From contig NZ_CP070351.1 in NCBI RefSeq assembly GCF_016919385.1, forward strand, positions 992,001-1,056,000: a stretch of DNA of 64,000 bases, read 5' to 3'. A model generated the notes under the pieces. The model saw only the letters and a list, made by a program, of their open reading frames with translations. It was not told the DNA's origin and did no database searches. A program made the position numbers and the translations under genes. Positions 33,529-42,755 of this stretch are shown piece after piece. Source of the stretch: Gordonia sp. PDNC005 (GTDB lineage Bacteria; Actinomycetota; Actinomycetes; Mycobacteriales; Mycobacteriaceae). Each line of letters begins with the position of its first letter. Positions within the stretch are counted from its first letter, which is position 1.

Positions 33529-35016
33529 ATGCGACCAGAGGAATCCTCCGGGGTCCGATTCGGTGGTCCACCACCGCGTCGTCGACGTCGGATGCGAACC
33601 AAGATGGGGGTCGCGTGTGTCGCGGCCGCCGCAGCGGTGACGCCGTTGCTCGCCGCGTGCGGCTCCGACTACGAAGCCGGCGTCATCAACATCTACGCTC
33701 CGGCCGACGGCTTCGACTTCATCAGTGAAGTGGCGGCCACGTGCAGCGCCGACTCGGGCGGCGAGTACCGCATCGAGCCGCACATGCTGCCAAAGGAAGC
33801 GGACATGCAGCGCCTCCAGCTGGCGCGACGACTCGCGGGCAACGACTCGGGAATCGACCTGATGGCGATGGACGTCGTGTGGACCGCAGAGTTCGCCGAC
33901 GCGGGGTGGGCGGTTCCCGTGCCCGAGGAGATGACGGCCGACATCCGCGACAGCAACCTCGCCGGACCGCTCGCCACCGCGGAGTGGAAGGGTGAGTCTG
34001 ATTCCGACAAGCGGCTGTATGCGCTTCCGATCTGGGCCAACACTCAACTTCTGTGGTTCCGGCCCGACGTCATGAAGGACACCTTCGGCGCCAAGCGGAA
34101 AGCCCCGACCACGTGGCAGGGCATGCTCGACGACGCGGCCGAGATCGGCGCGAACGGCGGACCGACCCAGATCCTTCTGCAGGCCAAGCAATACGAGGGT
34201 CTGATGGTGTGGTTCAACTCGCTGGTCCAGTCGGCCGGCGGACAGATCCTCGACCCGAACGACCCGACGAAGGTCACGCTCACCGACACTCCGGAGCACC
34301 GAGCCGCGACGGTCAAAGCGCTCACCACGATGCGTGACGTCGCCACCGCTAAGGGCTCCGACCCGTCGATCTCGAACTCGGACGAGGGCACGGCGCGCAC
34401 CGGCATGGAGGCCGGCGACGGAGCCTTCGAGATCAACTGGCCGTTCGTCTTCGCAGGCATCCGCGAGAACGGAAGCAAGGGTGAGGCCAAGATCATGGGC
34501 GACACGATCACTCAGTTCGCCGACATCATCGCCGCGACCTCGGACGACCCGACCAAGCCGGACATCGAGAAGGTCAACAACGTCGTCCGCAAGCGGTTCG
34601 ACTTCGCCGCGTTCCCGGGCATCGAGAAGGGGCTGACTGCTAAGGCCACACCCGGCGGTCTGAACATCGCCGTAGCGTCGACGTCGAAGCAGCAGGACCT
34701 CGCGTTCAAGGCTGCAGGCTGCCTGACTTCGGAGGACGCGCAGAAGATCTACGCCATCCGAGGCGGGACTCCGCCGACTCTGTCGTCCCTGTACGACGAT
34801 CCGGACTTCAAGATCGCGTACCCGATGGGCGAACTGATCCGAAAGCAACTCGACGAGGGCGCCGCACCGCGTCCGGCGACGCCGCGCTACCAGGACATGT
34901 CGACCGCCATTACCGCGACTCTCAGCCCGGTGGGCCAGTGGGATCCCGAGAGCAAGGCCGATGAGCTGGCGAAGGTCGCTCAGACCGCCATCGACGGAGA
35001 GGGGATCGTCCCGTGA
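33529..35016 (+). CDS. lpqY: Trehalose-binding lipoprotein LpqY
   Basis: A ~495-residue extracytoplasmic solute-binding lipoprotein, LpqY type, the receptor of the LpqY-SugABC importer that recycles trehalose released from trehalose monomycolate. The signal peptide ends in the lipobox L-A-A-C (C44). VWTAEFADAGW and LYALPIWANTQLLWF are typical of this binding-protein group, and GLNIAVASTSK appears later. A TTG at 33520 is an alternative start; the ATG at 33529 has AGGAGGG ten bases before it. The stop overlaps the sugA start by the GTGA motif. Confidence 0.94.
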   Translation: MRPEESSGVRFGGPPPRRRRRMRTKMGVACVAAAAAVTPLLAACGSDYEAGVINIYAPADGFDFISEVAATCSADSGGEYRIEPHMLPKEADMQRLQLARRLAGNDSGIDLMAMDVVWTAEFADAGWAVPVPEEMTADIRDSNLAGPLATAEWKGESDSDKRLYALPIWANTQLLWFRPDVMKDTFGAKRKAPTTWQGMLDDAAEIGANGGPTQILLQAKQYEGLMVWFNSLVQSAGGQILDPNDPTKVTLTDTPEHRAATVKALTTMRDVATAKGSDPSISNSDEGTARTGMEAGDGAFEINWPFVFAGIRENGSKGEAKIMGDTITQFADIIAATSDDPTKPDIEKVNNVVRKRFDFAAFPGIEKGLTAKATPGGLNIAVASTSKQQDLAFKAAGCLTSEDAQKIYAIRGGTPPTLSSLYDDPDFKIAYPMGELIRKQLDEGAAPRPATPRYQDMSTAITATLSPVGQWDPESKADELAKVAQTAIDGEGIVP

Positions 35017-36449
35017 CCGACGACGACAACACTCACGGCCAGAACGCGGGCGGTCTGACACCGCACGGTGACGGCCCGGACATGACGCCGGGTCGTCATG
35101 CCAGGCCCGAGGACCGCGTTCCGGAGCGACCAGTCGAACAGACCGGTCCCATTCCCACAGTTCACTCAGACGAGTGGGTTGCACCCGGGGAACCACCGGT
35201 GGAATCGGCCCAGACGCACACCGTCACTCCGACTCCGCGAGAGCCCTCGAGCGATGCTTTGCCCCCGATGGAGGTTCGGCAGTCGCCTGACTCCTTCGGG
35301 TACACACCCGCATCGCGGGAACCGCAGTCGACGCCCGAACCCGACTCCGGCACCCTGGCTCCGGAGCCCCGTCCGAGCGAGCCCCTGCTGAAGACAGAGA
35401 CGCCGGCGCCCGCGCTCGAGAGGCCCGCGGCCTTCGCGCCGGCACCCGAGCGGCACCGCGCTCCGGTGCCTGCAGGGGGATCGATGTCGATGTCGGACAT
35501 CCTCGACGAGCATCCCGGCCCGTCGGCGCCGGTCGCCACGGCCACGGCGACCAAGGTCAAGACCAAAGCGACTGGTCGTCGTTCGTCAGAGCGTCGCCTC
35601 GCGCTGATCCTCGCCGGACCGGCCGCGCTGGTCATGCTGATCGTGACCGGATACCCGATCGTCTACTCGTTCTGGCTGTCGTTGACGTCGGCGAACCTGC
35701 GTGAGCCCGGCAACGAGAAGTTCGTCGGTCTCGACAACTACTCGACTGTCCTGAGCAGCAACTACTGGTGGACCGCACTCTGGGTGACGCTCTACATCAC
35801 GGTCATCTCAGTGATCATCGAGTTTGTCCTCGGCATGGCGATCGCCCTGGTGATGCACCGCGCGATGTTCGGCAGGGGACTGGTCCGTACCGTGGTCCTG
35901 GTTCCGTACGGCATCGTCACCGTGGCCGCCGCGATCTCGTGGAAGTACGCGTGGACGCCCGGCACGGGCTACCTCGTGAACTTGCTGCCGGACGGATCGA
36001 CTCCGCTCACCGAGCAGTGGTCGGCGCTGTCGGTGATCATCCTCGCCGAAGTATGGAAGACGACGCCGTTCATGGCGCTGCTGCTCCTCGCGGGTCTGGC
36101 GCTGGTGCCCGACGACCTGCTCAAGGCCGCACAGATGGACGGTGCCGGCCCGTGGACCAGGCTGATCAAGGTGATCCTGCCTCTGATGAAGCCCGCGATC
36201 CTGGTGGCGCTGTTGTTCCGCACGCTCGACGCGTTCCGCGTGTTCGACAACATATACGTGCTGACGTCGGGCAATCACGAGACCGGTTCGGTGTCGATGC
36301 TCGGCTACAACAACTTGTTCAAAGCGTTCAATCTCGGCATCGGGTCGGCGATCAGCGTGCTGATCTTCCTGTGCGTCGCACTGATCGCTGTTGTGTTCAT
36401 CAAGGGGTTCGGCGCTTCGGCCCCGGGTTCCGACGACGAGGGGAGGTAG
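35013..36449 (+). CDS. sugA: Trehalose ABC permease SugA with long N-terminal extension
   Basis: A 478-residue permease. The C-terminal ~285 residues are the MalF-type transporter with six membrane helices and the EAA-like loop [18 protein letters not shown], which contacts SugC. The N-terminal ~190 residues are an unusual Pro/Glu/Thr-rich, probably disordered cytoplasmic region ending in a [15 protein letters not shown] basic stretch. Usual SugA proteins are about 300 residues, so the extension is odd. GTG 35013 overlaps the lpqY stop; an internal ATG (MSMSDILDE) could give a shorter form. Confidence 0.93.
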   Translation: MTDDDNTHGQNAGGLTPHGDGPDMTPGRHARPEDRVPERPVEQTGPIPTVHSDEWVAPGEPPVESAQTHTVTPTPREPSSDALPPMEVRQSPDSFGYTPASREPQSTPEPDSGTLAPEPRPSEPLLKTETPAPALERPAAFAPAPERHRAPVPAGGSMSMSDILDEHPGPSAPVATATATKVKTKATGRRSSERRLALILAGPAALVMLIVTGYPIVYSFWLSLTSANLREPGNEKFVGLDNYSTVLSSNYWWTALWVTLYITVISVIIEFVLGMAIALVMHRAMFGRGLVRTVVLVPYGIVTVAAAISWKYAWTPGTGYLVNLLPDGSTPLTEQWSALSVIILAEVWKTTPFMALLLLAGLALVPDDLLKAAQMDGAGPWTRLIKVILPLMKPAILVALLFRTLDAFRVFDNIYVLTSGNHETGSVSMLGYNNLFKAFNLGIGSAISVLIFLCVALIAVVFIKGFGASAPGSDDEGR

Positions 36450-36456
36450 CGCGAGT

Positions 36457-37287
36457 ATGAATGCTCTCAATCGTCGCCGCGCCGGATGGGTGATCGCGAA
36501 CACGCTGGTCGTGTTGTATGCGGTGATTCCGCTGTGGTGGATCGTCAGTCTGTCGTTCAAGAGCACGGGAACCGTCACCGACGGCAACTTCATCCCGACA
36601 TCGTGGACGCTCGACAACTACCGCAACATCTTCGACACAAGCTTCTTCACGTCGAGTCTCATCAACTCGATCGGCATCGGCCTCATCGCGACACTGATCG
36701 CCGTCATCCTCGGCACGATGGCCGCCTACGCCATCGCACGCCTGGAGTTCCCCGGCAAGAAGGTGCTCGTCGGGGCCGCACTGCTGATCGCGATGTTCCC
36801 GCAGATCTCGCTGGTGACGCCGCTGTTCAACATTGAGCGTCGTCTCGGCCTGTTCGACACGTGGCCGGGCCTGATCCTGCCGTACGTCGCGTTTGCACTG
36901 CCTCTGGCGATCTACATTCTGTCCGCGTTCTTCCGGGAGATCCCGTGGGAACTGGAGAAGGCCGCTCAGATGGACGGTGCGACGCCGGCCCAAGCGTTCC
37001 GTCGGGTGATCCTGCCCCTCGCGACGCCCGGTGTCGTGACCGCCGCAATCCTCGTGTTCGTGTTCGCCTGGAACGACCTTCTCCTGGCACTGTCGTTGAC
37101 GTCGACCGAACGGGCCCAGACCGCGCCGGTCGCGATCGCCAACTTCACCGGTGTCAGTCAGTTCGAAGAACCGACTGGCGCCATCGCGGCCGCGGCCGTT
37201 GTCATCACCATTCCGATCATCATCTTCGTGCTCTTCTTCCAACGCCGTATCGTGGCCGGCCTCACCTCCGGCGCCGTGAAGGGATAA
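36457..37287 (+). CDS. sugB: Trehalose ABC permease SugB
   Basis: A 276-residue MalG-type permease, second membrane subunit of the LpqY-SugABC importer. Six membrane helices and the coupling loop [20 protein letters not shown] (the EAA motif) are present. Length is normal. The ATG at 36457 follows GGGAGGT, and sugC begins three bases after the stop, so the operon lpqY-sugA-sugB-sugC is continuous. Confidence 0.95.
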   Translation: MNALNRRRAGWVIANTLVVLYAVIPLWWIVSLSFKSTGTVTDGNFIPTSWTLDNYRNIFDTSFFTSSLINSIGIGLIATLIAVILGTMAAYAIARLEFPGKKVLVGAALLIAMFPQISLVTPLFNIERRLGLFDTWPGLILPYVAFALPLAIYILSAFFREIPWELEKAAQMDGATPAQAFRRVILPLATPGVVTAAILVFVFAWNDLLLALSLTSTERAQTAPVAIANFTGVSQFEEPTGAIAAAAVVITIPIIIFVLFFQRRIVAGLTSGAVKG

Positions 37288-37290
37288 CCC

Positions 37291-38505
37291 ATGGCCGACA
37301 TCGTTCTGGACAACGTTTCCAAGCAGTACCCGGACGGCTCGACTGCCGTGCACGGCATCGACCTGCACATCGCCGACGGGGAGTTCATCATTCTCGTGGG
37401 ACCGTCGGGCTGCGGAAAGTCGACGACCCTCAACATGATCGCCGGTCTCGAAGACATCACCGGTGGTGAACTCCGCATCGGCGGGCAGCGGATGAACGAG
37501 ACCGCTCCCAAAGACCGCGACATCGCGATGGTGTTTCAGAGCTACGCGCTGTACCCGCACCTCACGGTGCGCGGCAACATCGCGTTCCCGCTCACCCTGG
37601 CGAAGGCGCCGAAGGATGAGATCGAGGCGAAGGTCAACGAGGCGGCACGCATCCTCGATCTCACCGAGTTCCTCGACAAGAAGCCGGGCAACCTGTCCGG
37701 CGGTCAGCGGCAGCGCGTCGCGATGGGCCGTGCGATAGTGCGATCGCCGAAGGCGTTCCTCATGGACGAGCCGCTGTCGAACCTGGACGCGAAGCTGCGC
37801 GTGCAGATGCGTACGGAGATCGCGACCCTGCAGGCGCGACTAGGCACCACCACCGTTTACGTGACGCACGATCAGACGGAGGCGATGACTCTCGGCGACC
37901 GTGTCGTCGTCATGCGGGCCGGCTACGTCCAGCAGGTCGGCTCGCCGCAGGAACTGTACGACAGCCCGGTCAATCTGTTCGTCGCAGGCTTCATCGGCTC
38001 GCCCGCGATGAACTTCATTCCCGGGCGGCTCACCGCGACCGGCGTCGACACTCCCATCGGGCACATCGAGTTTCCCGATCACCAGGAGATCACCGGGCGC
38101 GCCCGCGGCGTGAACAGCAGCGGTGACGTCCTCCTCGGAATCCGGCCCGAACACCTCGTGGACGCGGCGCTGACGCACCCCGCCGAGCTGCAACAGTTCC
38201 TCACGTTCGGCATCGACGTCGATCTGGTCGAGTCGATGGGCTCGGACAAGTACGTCTACTTCGGCCTCACCGCACCCGACGCAGCCAACGCGGTACTGAC
38301 GAAGCTCGCCGAGGATCTGGGATCGACAACGGCGGGCGGCCAGAAGGTCGCGCGCCTCACGCCCTACACACAAGCTCGTCGCGGGGGCAACCTCACGTTG
38401 GCGTTGAACCCGCAGCGTCTACACGTGTTCGACACTGCGAGCGGCGTGGCGTTGCGAGGCGGTCAACCTGAGGGTCGTCCGGTCGTCTACGCCGACCACG
38501 CGTAG
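37291..38505 (+). CDS. sugC: Trehalose ABC importer ATPase SugC
   Basis: A 404-residue MalK-type ATPase that powers the trehalose importer. Walker A is GPSGCGKST, the Q-loop is in MVFQSYALYPH, the signature is [14 protein letters not shown] and Walker B is FLMDEPLSNLD; the His switch is in VTHDQTEAM. The C-terminal ~130 residues form a TOBE/OB regulatory domain. A 12-bp perfect inverted repeat follows 20 bases after the stop and could terminate the operon. Confidence 0.96.
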   Translation: MADIVLDNVSKQYPDGSTAVHGIDLHIADGEFIILVGPSGCGKSTTLNMIAGLEDITGGELRIGGQRMNETAPKDRDIAMVFQSYALYPHLTVRGNIAFPLTLAKAPKDEIEAKVNEAARILDLTEFLDKKPGNLSGGQRQRVAMGRAIVRSPKAFLMDEPLSNLDAKLRVQMRTEIATLQARLGTTTVYVTHDQTEAMTLGDRVVVMRAGYVQQVGSPQELYDSPVNLFVAGFIGSPAMNFIPGRLTATGVDTPIGHIEFPDHQEITGRARGVNSSGDVLLGIRPEHLVDAALTHPAELQQFLTFGIDVDLVESMGSDKYVYFGLTAPDAANAVLTKLAEDLGSTTAGGQKVARLTPYTQARRGGNLTLALNPQRLHVFDTASGVALRGGQPEGRPVVYADHA

Positions 38506-38525
38506 GGCTCGGCCTTCCGGTTTGC

Positions 38526-38560
38526 ACTCACCCCACCCGTGATTCACTGGTGGGGTGAGT
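38526..38560 (+). terminator. 12-bp inverted repeat after sugC, spanning the next start codon
   Basis: ACTCACCCCACC (38526-38537) and GGTGGGGTGAGT (38549-38560) are exact reverse complements around an 11-base loop, followed by TCTTCTTC. It fits a terminator for the sugar operon. The 3' arm also contains the purine-rich ribosome-site-like GGTGGGG and the GTG start (38555) of the next gene, so it could control that gene's translation. Confidence 0.55.
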
Positions 38561-39145
38561 TCTTCTTCGGGGTCGGTCGCCGACCGGGTGGTGGCGCACG
38601 TGTCCAGCAGCGTCGGTTCAGAACCGCAACGGGCGTCGGTCACGTTCCTGGGCGTCGAGCCGATCGACGTCCTCCGGTTCGTCGACGGCGACGACCTCGT
38701 TTTTGTGACCGTCGGCTGTTCGCGCCACCCGATGCACGATCCGAACGACTTCGCTCCTGATCCGGTCCGCGGACCGAGGGCAGAGGCGATCGTCCGAATG
38801 AACGCGGTGTCGCCGCTCCCAGGCTTACACAAGTCTCTCGCCATGCTCGCGGCGGCGCCTGCCGTCGAGGGCCTGATCTTGGCGGAGGATTCGCTCGTCG
38901 ACTTGCAGGAACCATTGTGGGCGGGAGCGATCTGCTCAGCATTTCTGCTGACTTCTGACGGTGCGGTCGCCGACCTCCCGCTCGACGATCCGGCCGAACC
39001 GGTTCACTTCCTGCGCGCGGTCCCGATCACGGCGAACGAGGCTGCATGGGTTCGTCTCAAGGGCGCCGATGCGCTCCGCGACGCGTGGGCCGAAGCCGGG
39101 GTCGACATCGCCGACCCCACCCGCTCCGCCGTCGCCCCCTCCTGA
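38555..39145 (+). CDS. Suppressor-of-fused (SUFU) domain protein
   Basis: A ~196-residue protein with a SUFU-type domain. It has VTFLGVEPIDVLRF and LVFVTVGCSRHPM, then an EAIVRMNAV strand and AFLLTSDGAVADLPLDD. LPLHxxPVSxxEAxWVRxxGADxLxxA-type residues near the end (VPITANEAAWVRLKGADAL) are typical of bacterial SUFU. Bacterial members are small cytoplasmic proteins of unclear role, some being toxin immunity proteins; nothing here shows a toxin partner. The GTG start lies inside a strong hairpin; a start further downstream is possible. Confidence 0.8.
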   Translation: MSSSSGSVADRVVAHVSSSVGSEPQRASVTFLGVEPIDVLRFVDGDDLVFVTVGCSRHPMHDPNDFAPDPVRGPRAEAIVRMNAVSPLPGLHKSLAMLAAAPAVEGLILAEDSLVDLQEPLWAGAICSAFLLTSDGAVADLPLDDPAEPVHFLRAVPITANEAAWVRLKGADALRDAWAEAGVDIADPTRSAVAPS

Positions 39146-39212
39146 CACGCGCCGTGGCCGACTCGGGTCGTCATAACCGGAGAGCAGTCGTGTAGGACTG
39201 GCGCAGCGTGGG

Positions 39213-40337
39213 TCAGAGCCAGTGGCTCTTTCGGAGGAGTCGCCAGACGAAGATGCAGACCGTGACGATGAACAGCAGGACGATCGGGTAGCTGTACTCC
39301 CAGTGCAATTCAGGCATGAAGTCGAAGTTCATGCCGTAGATGCCTGCGACGGCGGTGGGGACCGCGGCGATCGCAGCCCACGACGAGATCTTGCGCATGT
39401 CGCTGTTCTGCTGGATGCCGACCTTCGTGGCGGCAGCGTTGAGCAGCGTGGTGAGACGCTCGTCGTACTCGGCGATCAGGTCGGTCGCGGTGGTGAGGTG
39501 ATCGGCAACGTCGCGGAAATGACGTCGGATCTCCTTCTCGTCCGATGACAGGTTGTTCTGCTCGAACCGGATCGGGGAGACGTCGAGAGTGTCCTTGTGC
39601 CCGGACAGCCTCGCCATCGGAATCCCCAATGGGAACACCGCGCGACGGAGCTCGAGGACCTCGCGCTTGAACAAGTAGACGACGTTGATGTCCAGATTGT
39701 TGGCCGACGACGAGAACACCCGCTCCTCGATCTCGTCGACGTCCGACTCCATCTCCGAGGCGACCGCGAGGTAACTGTCGACCACCCGGTCGGCCACAGC
39801 GTGGACGACGGCGGCCGGCCCGAGCTTCAGATGGTCCGGCTGGTGCTCGAGGCGCTGACGGACACCGGTGAGATGAGTGTGATCGCCGTGGCGGACAGTG
39901 ATGACGAAGTCTCGGCTCGCGAGCACCATGATCTCGCCGGACTCGACGATGTCGTTCGCGACCTCGATGGACTCGTGCTCCACGTAGCTGATCGAGCGCA
40001 ACACCAAGAAGACAGTGTCGTCATACAACTCGAGCTTGGGGCGCTGATGTGCGTGAACGGCGTCCTCAACCATGAGCGGATGCAGTCCGAACGCTTCGGC
40101 GACGTCGTTCATCTGGCGCTCGTCCGGCTCGTGTAGACCGAGCCACACGAACCCCTTTCCAGCCTCGCGCACCACAGACAGGGCGCGACGGAAATCTTGC
40201 GAACAGTCCTGCCGAACACCGTCGACGTAGACGCCGCAGTCGACGACGGCGCGCGCAGCCGGGACCGGTGGCGTCACCGGCCCAGGTCGTCCCGGACCCC
40301 GACTACCGGGCTGCAACATGCGAGGCATCGAAGGCAC
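39213..40337 (-). CDS. corA: CorA-family magnesium/cobalt transporter
   Basis: A 374-residue CorA, equivalent to Rv1239c. A long N-terminal cytoplasmic domain is followed by two membrane helices. The GMN signature at ~335-337 (IYGMNF) between them defines the family, and the C-terminus is basic. It mediates magnesium (and cobalt/nickel) influx as a pentamer. Several starts are possible (GTG 40337, ATG 40328 or 40319). It is divergent from marC. Confidence 0.95.
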   Translation of the reverse strand: MPSMPRMLQPGSRGPGRPGPVTPPVPAARAVVDCGVYVDGVRQDCSQDFRRALSVVREAGKGFVWLGLHEPDERQMNDVAEAFGLHPLMVEDAVHAHQRPKLELYDDTVFLVLRSISYVEHESIEVANDIVESGEIMVLASRDFVITVRHGDHTHLTGVRQRLEHQPDHLKLGPAAVVHAVADRVVDSYLAVASEMESDVDEIEERVFSSSANNLDINVVYLFKREVLELRRAVFPLGIPMARLSGHKDTLDVSPIRFEQNNLSSDEKEIRRHFRDVADHLTTATDLIAEYDERLTTLLNAAATKVGIQQNSDMRKISSWAAIAAVPTAVAGIYGMNFDFMPELHWEYSYPIVLLFIVTVCIFVWRLLRKSHWL

Positions 40338-40374
40338 TCGGGTGATGATACCGACGCGAGGTGCTCTTCGCCCT

Positions 40375-40386
40375 TACACTCAGTCA
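40375..40386 (+). promoter_or_regulatory. -10 for a leaderless marC transcript
   Basis: TACACT at 40375-40380 is followed by six bases and the GTG at 40387, which would be the first base of the mRNA. This supports the chosen start of marC over longer in-frame starts. Confidence 0.55.
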
Positions 40387-41001
40387 GTGTTCGATGTCTC
40401 TGTTTACACCGCTACGGCGATCACTCTGATCGTCATCATGGACCCGCCGGGTCAAGTCCCCGTGTTTCTGTCGTTGGTCGGCAGGCGCGACGAGGCGTAT
40501 CGACGGCGGGCCGCGTGGCAGGCGCCGCTGGTATCGCTGTTTGTGGTTTCGGTGTTCGCCATCGGCGGCAAGGCGATCCTGGGCTATCTCCACATCGGGA
40601 TCCCCGCGCTGCAGGGAGCTGGCGGCCTGCTTCTGCTGCTCGTCGCGCTTCAGTTGCTCACCGGCACCGGGGAACCACCGACGGGGAAGGCGACCGAGGA
40701 CGTCAACGTTGCGATCGTTCCCTTGGGGACTCCACTGCTCGCAGGTCCGGGCACCATCGCGGCCGTGATCGTGGCGGTGAGTCAGGCGAACGGTGAGGGC
40801 AGTGCGTACCTCGCGATCGCCGCAGCGATCGTCACCGCGCATGCTGTGGTGTGCCTGGCGTTGCTCTACTCGACGACGGTGGTCCGAGTCCTCAAGATCA
40901 GCGGCATCACGCTGCTCGCGAAGATCGCAGGTCTCCTGCTTGCGGCCATCGCGGTTCAACTGATCGCGACGTCGGTGATCGGCTTCGCCGCCACCGCGTG
41001 A
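40387..41001 (+). CDS. MarC/YchE-family membrane protein
   Basis: A 204-residue protein of the MarC (UPF0056) family with six predicted membrane helices. MDPPGQVPVFLSL in helix 1 and LGTPLLAGPGTIAAVI in the middle are the family signatures (usual forms NPxGxxPxF and PLxAGPGxI). The molecular role of MarC proteins remains unsettled. The GTG at 40387 agrees with family length and with the leaderless -10 just upstream. The lipoprotein gene at 41024 follows on the same strand. Confidence 0.9.
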   Translation: MFDVSVYTATAITLIVIMDPPGQVPVFLSLVGRRDEAYRRRAAWQAPLVSLFVVSVFAIGGKAILGYLHIGIPALQGAGGLLLLLVALQLLTGTGEPPTGKATEDVNVAIVPLGTPLLAGPGTIAAVIVAVSQANGEGSAYLAIAAAIVTAHAVVCLALLYSTTVVRVLKISGITLLAKIAGLLLAAIAVQLIATSVIGFAATA

Positions 41002-41023
41002 GCGTCGACTAACGTTGGCTGCG

Positions 41024-41887
41024 ATGCGCACTCAACGACGAATCCTGACGGCTCTCCTCTCGAGCGTTCTTGCGGCAGTCCTGCTGACCGCGTGCTCCGA
41101 TGACGAGACCACGGTTATCGTCGGGCACGACGGAACTCCGGAGATGCAGGTCGCGGCAGCGGTGTATGCGGGCGCACTCGCGCGCACCGGAGTCGCGGTG
41201 GACACCCGCGACGGAGGAGAGTCGCAGCCTCGGCTCCTCGACGCAGTCGCCTCGGGCGACCTCGGGCTGTTCCCCGCGTTCACCGGCAGCCTGCTGGAGG
41301 AATTGACTCCGAAGCCGTCCGCCGTGACGTCGGAGGACGTGCTCGCCGACGTGAACCGATCACTTCCGCAGCAGGTGTCCATCGGCGACCCTGCGTTGGT
41401 CAGCAACCGTTGGCAGGTGCTCGCACGCACCGACGAGATCGAGCGACGGGGAGTGAAAGATCTTGCCGATTGTGGTCGCTTCGGCCGTGACGACGCGGCA
41501 CTGGTGGTGACGACCAACCCACCGGTCTCGGTTCGGGAGGCGGTCGCGCCTTGCCGCACTAGGGCGGTGACTTCGGTCGGCTCCGCAGACGAACTGGTAG
41601 CCGAGGTGCGGACGGGTGGCGCGTTCGGTCTGACGACGGCCATCGACCTCGCCACCGTCGAGGACCTCGCCGACGTCCAGGCGATCCCCTCGAAGGGCAC
41701 CCCGATCGCACAGGATCTCGTGCCGGTGTTCGCTAGTGGTCTCCTGGGGAAGTCACAGCTCAAAGCACTGAGCAGAGTGGCCGGTGAACTGACGACTGCG
41801 GACCTCGCGCAGATGGTGCGCGAGGTCCGCAGTGGATCGTCTCCGCGTGCGGCCGCCGGGCAGTGGTTGGCGACGCACAGCGTGTGA
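41024..41887 (+). CDS. Osmoprotectant-type substrate-binding lipoprotein
   Basis: A 287-residue lipoprotein of the OpuAC/ProX type (glycine betaine/choline/osmolyte binding). The signal peptide ends in lipobox L-T-A-C (C24). VIVGHDGTPEMQVAAAVYAGAL matches the family opening, and LGLFPAFTGSLL is the ProX-like YPDYTG region (P-x-x-T-G). No permease or ATPase is encoded next to it, so it must use a transporter elsewhere or be a sensor. The ATG at 41024 is eight bases after TAACGT, a -10-like hexamer. It ends three bases before the convergent SDR stop. Confidence 0.85.
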   Translation: MRTQRRILTALLSSVLAAVLLTACSDDETTVIVGHDGTPEMQVAAAVYAGALARTGVAVDTRDGGESQPRLLDAVASGDLGLFPAFTGSLLEELTPKPSAVTSEDVLADVNRSLPQQVSIGDPALVSNRWQVLARTDEIERRGVKDLADCGRFGRDDAALVVTTNPPVSVREAVAPCRTRAVTSVGSADELVAEVRTGGAFGLTTAIDLATVEDLADVQAIPSKGTPIAQDLVPVFASGLLGKSQLKALSRVAGELTTADLAQMVREVRSGSSPRAAAGQWLATHSV

Positions 41888-41890
41888 TTC

Positions 41891-42724
41891 CTACTTGCTG
41901 AGCTTGGCCAGGCCCCAGCCGGTGATCCGAGCGCTGATGCCCTGGTACTTCGAGGCGACCAGTCGAACACTGAGGTCGAGGATTTTGGCATCGGCGCCGA
42001 CGAGCACACGGGCCTGATTGCGTTCGACACCCTTGATGATGACCGCCGCGGCCTTCTCCGACGTCATGCGGGCGAGGTACTTGTCGAACAGTTCCGCGGT
42101 GGCCTTCTGATCGTGGTCGCCCGACGTGGTCGCGTTCCGGGCGATCGCCGTCTTGATGCCACCCGGATGCACACAGGTCACCTTGACCGGGTGCTTCGCG
42201 ATGATCATCTCCTGATTGAGCGCCTCGGTGAAACCGCGAACGGCGAACTTCGCCGAGTTGTAGGCCGCCTGACCGGGCTCGGACAGCAGACCGAACAACG
42301 ACGACGTGTTGACGATGTGACCGTCGCCCGACGCGATGATGTACGGCAGGAACGCCTTGGTGCCGTTGACGACGCCCCAGTAGTCGATGTCCATGACACG
42401 CTCGATGTCTTTGAACTCCGTGTGCTCAACCTCGCCGTGGTGCGCGATGCCTGCGTTGTTGAAGATGACGTTCACGGTGCCGAAGTGCGCCGCGACGGTG
42501 TCGGCGTAGGTCAGCACAGCTTCGCGCTCGGCGACGTTGAGGAGCTGCGCGTGCACCTCGGCGCCAGCGTCTTTGACGAGGCGTTCGGTCTCGGCGAGAC
42601 CGGCCGGGTCGACGTCGGAGATGGCGATCTTGGCGCCGCGCTTGGCGAGCTGCACGGCCAGGTCACGGCCCATGCCCGATCCTGCGCCGGTGATGACGAT
42701 GACCTTGTTGCGGAAGTCTTTCAC
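41891..42724 (-). CDS. Short-chain dehydrogenase/reductase
   Basis: A 277-residue SDR. Cofactor loop ITGAGSGMGRDL and then ISDVD (favouring NAD(P)) lie at the N-terminus; NNAG is present; the catalytic Ser is in TSSLFG and Tyr/Lys in YNSAK. Substrate unknown. It starts at GTG 42724, 31 bases after the stop of the flavin monooxygenase gene, so the two likely act on successive steps: a ketone/alcohol pair is plausible for a Baeyer-Villiger enzyme. Confidence 0.92.
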   Translation of the reverse strand: MKDFRNKVIVITGAGSGMGRDLAVQLAKRGAKIAISDVDPAGLAETERLVKDAGAEVHAQLLNVAEREAVLTYADTVAAHFGTVNVIFNNAGIAHHGEVEHTEFKDIERVMDIDYWGVVNGTKAFLPYIIASGDGHIVNTSSLFGLLSEPGQAAYNSAKFAVRGFTEALNQEMIIAKHPVKVTCVHPGGIKTAIARNATTSGDHDQKATAELFDKYLARMTSEKAAAVIIKGVERNQARVLVGADAKILDLSVRLVASKYQGISARITGWGLAKLSK

Positions 42725-42755
42725 TGATGTCTCGATTCGAGTCGTAGTAAACAGG

